NCBI GenBank assembly: GCA_002385755.1
Contig: DGED01000067.1
Location: 1-17,887 of the forward strand
Reading direction: 5' to 3'
DNA from: Caryophanales bacterium UBA3935
GTDB taxonomy: Bacteria > Bacillota_I > Bacilli_A > ML615J-28 > CAG-698
Length of the DNA: 17,887 nt
In this document: positions 13,975 to 17,887 of the stretch, in pieces
Numbering within the stretch: position 1 is the stretch's first letter
Layout: each line of letters starts with the position of its first letter
Notes under the pieces: generated by a model
The model's database searches: none
Told to the model about the DNA's origin: nothing
What the model saw: only the letters and a program-made list of their open reading frames with translations
Program-made: the position numbers and the translations under genes

Positions 13975-16900
13975 TTACCTCTTACTCAATATTTCCATAT
14001 TATTAATTATAAACTGTATCCTATTATTCCGGATTTCCGTTTTTCCCCGGCCGAGATATATCTCGCCCTCGGTCAAAACTCGTTTATAGCGCCGGTATGT
14101 ATCGGGAAATAGGACGGCGTCCATTTTCCCCGAATCATCATATATTTGCAAGAAAGCCATTTCCGTGTTGTTTTTTGTGATAATTTGCTTTATTCCCTGG
14201 ATAGCGAAAACTGCTTTGACGTCCCCGGCGACGGGAAGAGCGGCCAGGTCGGGCAGGCGATAACGGGAAACGATTGCCGCGTAACGGGCAAAAACGCTAT
14301 ACTTTAAGTTCAACCCGAGCGCCTCGCGTTCCAAAGCCGAAAGTTCCTCAAAACTATATTCTTCGCCGTCGTGTTCCTGACTAATAAGTTCTTCTTCCGC
14401 GAACAGTGGCTTATATTTCACGAAATCAAGCGCGCTTTCATAGTTTTCCGCCATATGCTTGCGCGGCAGGGAAAAATCGTCAAGCGCCCCGGACCATACA
14501 AGATATTCCGCGACCCGACGGTTGATAATGGTGGCGGTCCGGGAAACAAAATCGTGATAGGAGCGGAAAGGGCCGTTTTTCTCTCTTTCCGCAAGTAGAT
14601 TTCGGACGGTAATGGCGCCGACGTTTTGAATACCTAAAAGCGAGTAATATATCCCCCCGTCCCGCACGACGAAACGGTCATCACTTTTATTTATTGACGG
14701 CGGGTAAACTGCGACCCTTTTCTTCCGGCAATCGCTAACGTAATTGCTTATCGCGGCGGCGCTGCCAACGCTGTGCGACATTAACACCGCCATAAAATAA
14801 CGGTAATACCGTCTTTTCAGGTATGCCATCTGATAAGCTATCATGGAATAAGCCACGGCATGGCTTTTATTAAAACCGTAATTGGCGAAACGAACGATAT
14901 AGTCATAGATTTTATTACCGATTTCCTCGGGATATCCGCGGCGCGCGCTGCTCGCAACAAACCTCTCCCGCTCCGCCGCCAACAGTTGCGCGTCCTTTTT
15001 CGACACCGCGCGGCGCAGAATATCGGCCATGCCCAGGGTATAGCCCGCGAACTGCCGGGCGATCATCATAATCTGTTCCTGGAAAACGATCGTTCCGTAT
15101 GTCGTCGCGAGGATTTCCTTTAAGGCGGGATGCAAAAAATCGACCGGCTCTTTGCCGAATTTTCTTCGGACAAAACTCGGAATCATCTCCATCGGCCCCG
15201 GCCGGTAGAGAGCGTTCGCGTGAACGATATCGATAAAGCTGGAGGCGCGGAGCCCGGCAAGCGTCTTTCTCATTCCTTCGGATTCCAATTGGAAAATACC
15301 GTCGGTATCGCCGCGGGCGATCATCTTATAAGTTTCCGCGTCGTCTAGGGGGATTTTTGTCAGGTTAAAACTCGGCTTCTCCCTCTTTATCGCCGCGACC
15401 GTTTCCTCGATAATCGTCAAGTTTTTCAAGCCCAAAAAATCAAACTTTACCAGCCCGATCATGCTTAAATCATCGGCTTCGTATTGAGTTTGATAAAGGC
15501 CGTTGATGCCTGGTTGGAGGGCTGTATAGTTGATTAGTTCCTCGTCGGCCATAACGATTCCCGCCGCGTGAGTGGAAATGTGCCGCGGCAAACCTTCGAT
15601 TTTCCTGACGACATTGACCAAGTCGCCGATTCGCGGATTTGATTCGGCGAGAGCCCTAAACATTTCGTTCCCGGCCAGGGCTTCGTCAATCGACGAACCG
15701 ACCGAGGGAATATACTTCAGGACCTCGTTAAGCTCGACCTCGCTAAACTTCCGCACCCGGGCGACGTCGCGAATCGCGAGCCGGATCCCGAAAGTGCCGA
15801 AGGTCGATATATGGGCGACCCGGCTCACGCCGTATTTTTCCATGACGTAACGAATTACCCGGTCGCGCTTGTTATCGGGAAAATCGATGTCAATGTCGGG
15901 CATCGTTATCCGTTCCGGGTTTAAAAAACGCTCGAACAATAAATCGTGTTCGACGGGGTCGATATCGGTTATGCCCAAAGCGTAACTGACAAGCGAACCG
16001 GGAGCGGAGCCCCGGCCGGGCCCGACAAGAATATTATTCTTTTTCGCGTAACGGACGAAATCATAAACGATTAGAAAATAATCGCAAAAGCCCATTTTCT
16101 TAATAATGTCTAACTCGTAAAGAAGACGTTCCCGGTATTTTTCAACGGCAACCTTACGGCCTTGAAGGCGTTTGTTTAATCCGACTTTGCTGAGTTCGGA
16201 AAGATAGCGGAAGCTTTCGCCGCGGGCGTCGGGAAACACGGGCAAGCGAAAACCGCTGGTCCTGATTTCCAGCCGGCAACGCTCGGCAATTTCCCGGCTC
16301 GCCGCGATAAGCTCCGGGTACGCGCGGAACATCTCGTCCGCTTCCTCCGGACTGATAAAATGGCAATTGGCTTCTTTTTCCGAATGCGGGTATTCGTTTA
16401 TCCCCAAGTCAATCGCCCTAAGCACCCGATAGGCGTCAAGATCGTCGGGCGAAAGATAAAGAGTTTTATGGAGAGCCGCGGCCTTTAACCCGGCGCCCCC
16501 GGCAAAAGAAATCAACCCGGCGATGTTCTCCCGGGCGTATTCGGTTTGAAGATCAAGCCCGAGATAAAGATCGTGAAATACCTCCCGGTACGCGACCAGG
16601 CGTTCCGCCGCCTTTTTTTCCGCCCCCTCGCGATATAGTTTAACAATCTCGCTTTCCTCACCGGGAAGGACAGCGATCAAATCAAAACTATGTTTTCGCA
16701 AAAACTCAAGATCGACCGATCCCTTAATTTTGGCGCGGCTCGCGATTACCAAAAGGTTTTTATATCCAAATTCGCCGATCGCGTAAAGCAGCAGCCTGTT
16801 ATCAAAATTATCGGCGGAATCGCAAGCGACGCACAACCCGATAATCGGTTTGATACGCGCGCGACGGCAGGCGTGATAAAACTTCAGCGCGCCGTGCATA

Positions 16901-17031
16901 TTGTTCAAATCGGCGATAGCAAGGGCGTCGTAACCGGCCTCAACCGCCGCCGCCACCAACCGCTCGGTTTTTATCGCGCAGCCGAGCATCGTGTACTCGC
17001 TGTGCTGATAGAGATTAACAAACTGCCGCAT
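13975..17031 (-). CDS. dnaE: DNA polymerase III subunit alpha, DnaE type
   Basis: 1018 residues from the ATG at 17031. Order of parts: PHP domain (about 1-205); polymerase core (about 250-600) with VGPGRGSAPGS (near 336-346), PDIDIDF (378-384; catalytic D379 and D381) and KFDFLGLKN (third acid D531); fingers and HhH region with GFNKSHAVAYSMIAYQMAYL; and a C-terminal OB domain (near 925-1000, MAFLQIYDDSGKMDAVLFP). No exonuclease insert, so not PolC. The PHP site is degenerate: NLYQHS and DLNN replace the usual H.H and DH.N. Bacillota usually also have PolC, DnaE extending primers; PolC is not in this window. Other starts are the ATG at 17043 and the GTG at 17058; 17031 best matches homologues. 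Confidence 0.95.
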   Translation of the reverse strand: MRQFVNLYQHSEYTMLGCAIKTERLVAAAVEAGYDALAIADLNNMHGALKFYHACRRARIKPIIGLCVACDSADNFDNRLLLYAIGEFGYKNLLVIASRAKIKGSVDLEFLRKHSFDLIAVLPGEESEIVKLYREGAEKKAAERLVAYREVFHDLYLGLDLQTEYARENIAGLISFAGGAGLKAAALHKTLYLSPDDLDAYRVLRAIDLGINEYPHSEKEANCHFISPEEADEMFRAYPELIAASREIAERCRLEIRTSGFRLPVFPDARGESFRYLSELSKVGLNKRLQGRKVAVEKYRERLLYELDIIKKMGFCDYFLIVYDFVRYAKKNNILVGPGRGSAPGSLVSYALGITDIDPVEHDLLFERFLNPERITMPDIDIDFPDNKRDRVIRYVMEKYGVSRVAHISTFGTFGIRLAIRDVARVRKFSEVELNEVLKYIPSVGSSIDEALAGNEMFRALAESNPRIGDLVNVVRKIEGLPRHISTHAAGIVMADEELINYTALQPGINGLYQTQYEADDLSMIGLVKFDFLGLKNLTIIEETVAAIKREKPSFNLTKIPLDDAETYKMIARGDTDGIFQLESEGMRKTLAGLRASSFIDIVHANALYRPGPMEMIPSFVRRKFGKEPVDFLHPALKEILATTYGTIVFQEQIMMIARQFAGYTLGMADILRRAVSKKDAQLLAAERERFVASSARRGYPEEIGNKIYDYIVRFANYGFNKSHAVAYSMIAYQMAYLKRRYYRYFMAVLMSHSVGSAAAISNYVSDCRKKRVAVYPPSINKSDDRFVVRDGGIYYSLLGIQNVGAITVRNLLAEREKNGPFRSYHDFVSRTATIINRRVAEYLVWSGALDDFSLPRKHMAENYESALDFVKYKPLFAEEELISQEHDGEEYSFEELSALEREALGLNLKYSVFARYAAIVSRYRLPDLAALPVAGDVKAVFAIQGIKQIITKNNTEMAFLQIYDDSGKMDAVLFPDTYRRYKRVLTEGEIYLGRGKTEIRNNRIQFIINNMEILSKR

Positions 17032-17048
17032 TTCTTTCACCATAAAAT

Positions 17049-17057
17049 AGTATACCA
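17049..17057 (-). promoter_or_regulatory. Extended -10 promoter overlapping the dnaE start region
   Basis: On the minus strand TGGTATACT, an extended -10 box (TATACT at 17049-17054), with TGGAAA at 17 bases as a poor -35. The first ATG (17043) begins only 5 bases past the -10 box, so transcription would start at or right after it. Confidence 0.55.
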
Positions 17058-17083
17058 CAGAAAAAGCGCAATTTCCATATATA

Positions 17084-17112
17084 AAAATCTTCTCCCGCGG
17101 GGAGAAGATTTT
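17084..17112 (-). terminator. Intrinsic terminator after the transporter gene
   Basis: A perfect 13-bp stem (17084-17096 with 17100-17112) with a 3-base loop, followed on the minus strand by TTTTTATATAT-like sequence. It lies 10 bases past the transporter stop and ahead of the dnaE promoter. Confidence 0.85.
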
Positions 17113-17122
17113 ATTAGCATTA

Positions 17123-17887
17123 TTACCACACGTACCAAATTAGCCACGTCAATACATATCCCGTAATAACGGCCGCCAGGGTGAACGGCACCCCCATTTT
17201 CATAAATGTCCCGGCTTTGACTTCGTAACCTTCTTTTCTTAAGATTCCGATTCCGGCGATATTGGCGGACGCGCCGATCGGCGTTAAATTCCCGCCGAGA
17301 GTGGCGCCGATTAACAACCCGTAATAGAGAACAAGAATTTTCGGGCTTCCGCTAAGGCCCAATGTGGCGCCGATACTCGCCACGACCGGAAGCATCGTCG
17401 CGACGTACGGGATATTATCGACAAAAGCGGAAAAGAGAACCGAGACCCAGACGATAATCGTGTAGATAAGGAATAGGTTGCCTTTGCTTATATTGGCAAT
17501 AATCTCGCTTATTTTCACGATTACCCCGGCTTCTTCCAAACCGGCGATAATAACGAAAAGCCCGACCAGAAGCAAGATCGTGTAGAGATCGATTTCTTTG
17601 AAGTTGCCGGCGAGCGATTTGACCGAGCGCGTTTTCGCAAATTTATACATCAGGCCGATTAAGAAAACACCCAAGCAAATATAACCATTCGTTTCGTACG
17701 GCTTGTTGGGTATAAAGGAAGCGATAATAAGCAACCCAATCATCGAGCATAAAAGGATGGTCGGGAAATAATCCTTGACCTCGGTCATCTTTCCAGGTTC
17801 AACAGGCTGGTTTTCTTTCCGGAAAAACCAAAACAATATCAACGTCGCCGCGAGCGCCCCGAGCTCGACGATCCAGAAAATGCCCGG
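17123..17887 (-). CDS. ArsB/NhaD/SLC13 (IT superfamily) ion transporter, 5' end outside window
   Basis: The last 254 codons of a membrane protein whose frame stays open to the window edge; the start is not included. At least seven hydrophobic helices are visible. The family motifs are SAFVDNIPYVATMLPVV (153-169 of the visible part), with the Asp-Asn of a re-entrant hairpin, and GATLGGNLTPIGASANIAG (194-212), the GGN-TPIGASAN signature of this superfamily, which includes ArsB, NhaD and citrate or dicarboxylate carriers. Substrate cannot be assigned; a sodium or anion antiporter or a carboxylate carrier are all possible. It ends 10 bases before a strong terminator, so it is not in the dnaE unit. 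Confidence 0.85.
   Translation of the reverse strand, partial: PGIFWIVELGALAATLILFWFFRKENQPVEPGKMTEVKDYFPTILLCSMIGLLIIASFIPNKPYETNGYICLGVFLIGLMYKFAKTRSVKSLAGNFKEIDLYTILLLVGLFVIIAGLEEAGVIVKISEIIANISKGNLFLIYTIIVWVSVLFSAFVDNIPYVATMLPVVASIGATLGLSGSPKILVLYYGLLIGATLGGNLTPIGASANIAGIGILRKEGYEVKAGTFMKMGVPFTLAAVITGYVLTWLIWYVW

Noticed and set aside
1..17887. CRISPR arrays, tRNA or rRNA genes, prophage, toxin-antitoxin or defence genes
   Set aside because: Reading both strands gave no direct repeat arrays, no cloverleaf-like sequence and no such protein families; gaps longer than 150 bases are the rplK leader, the rplA-rplJ leader and the first 600 bases.

Overview
The window is a bacterial chromosome segment in which every intact gene lies on the minus strand. 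The gene content and order point to Bacillota, most likely a Bacilli or Mollicutes-adjacent lineage: the run cysS-mrnC-rlmB-sigH-rpmG-secE-nusG-rplK-rplA-rplJ-rplL is the Bacillus subtilis order with yacP missing. Shine-Dalgarno sites are strong (AGGAGG type) and promoters are sigma-A-like. UGA serves as a normal stop (cysS, mpg, rpmG), so this is the standard bacterial code and not the Mycoplasma code. The exact taxon cannot be read from the sequence alone.

Layout in the direction of transcription, from high to low coordinates. (1) 17123-17887: 3' part of an ArsB/NhaD/SLC13-type ion transporter, cut by the window edge and closed by a strong hairpin terminator. (2) 13014-17031: dnaE then pfkA, from a promoter lying almost on top of the dnaE start. 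(3) 8348-12942: metG, a CPA2-type cation/proton antiporter, a YitT-family membrane protein and a 3-methyladenine DNA glycosylase, closely packed or overlapping, from an extended -10 promoter. (4) 7365-8337: rplM-rpsI with its own promoter, a probable L13 leader and a terminator. (5) 3028-7331: cysS, mrnC, rlmB, a SigH-like sigma factor, rpmG, secE and nusG, with a clear promoter in front and a terminator behind. (6) 482-2977: rplK-rplA, then an L10 leader with an attenuator, then rplJ-rplL and a terminator. (7) 1-481: an AT-rich, gene-poor stretch holding a decayed transposase 3' end on the plus strand.

Functionally this is core information processing: ribosomal proteins L7/L12, L10, L1, L11, L33, L13 and S9; tRNA charging for Cys and Met; rRNA modification and maturation (RlmB, Mini-III); transcription (NusG, sigma factor); secretion (SecE); replication (DnaE); base repair; glycolysis (PfkA). 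Three membrane transport or unknown proteins are interspersed.

I see no defence island, CRISPR array, prophage or evident new system. The points worth a second look are regulatory: an L10 attenuator whose antiterminator pairing can be read directly; a GUGGGAG hairpin repeated in front of both rplK and rplA; and a dnaE promoter that implies a leaderless or nearly leaderless mRNA. Among the proteins, the notable ones are an enlarged three-helix SecE and an antiporter with a changed core motif.
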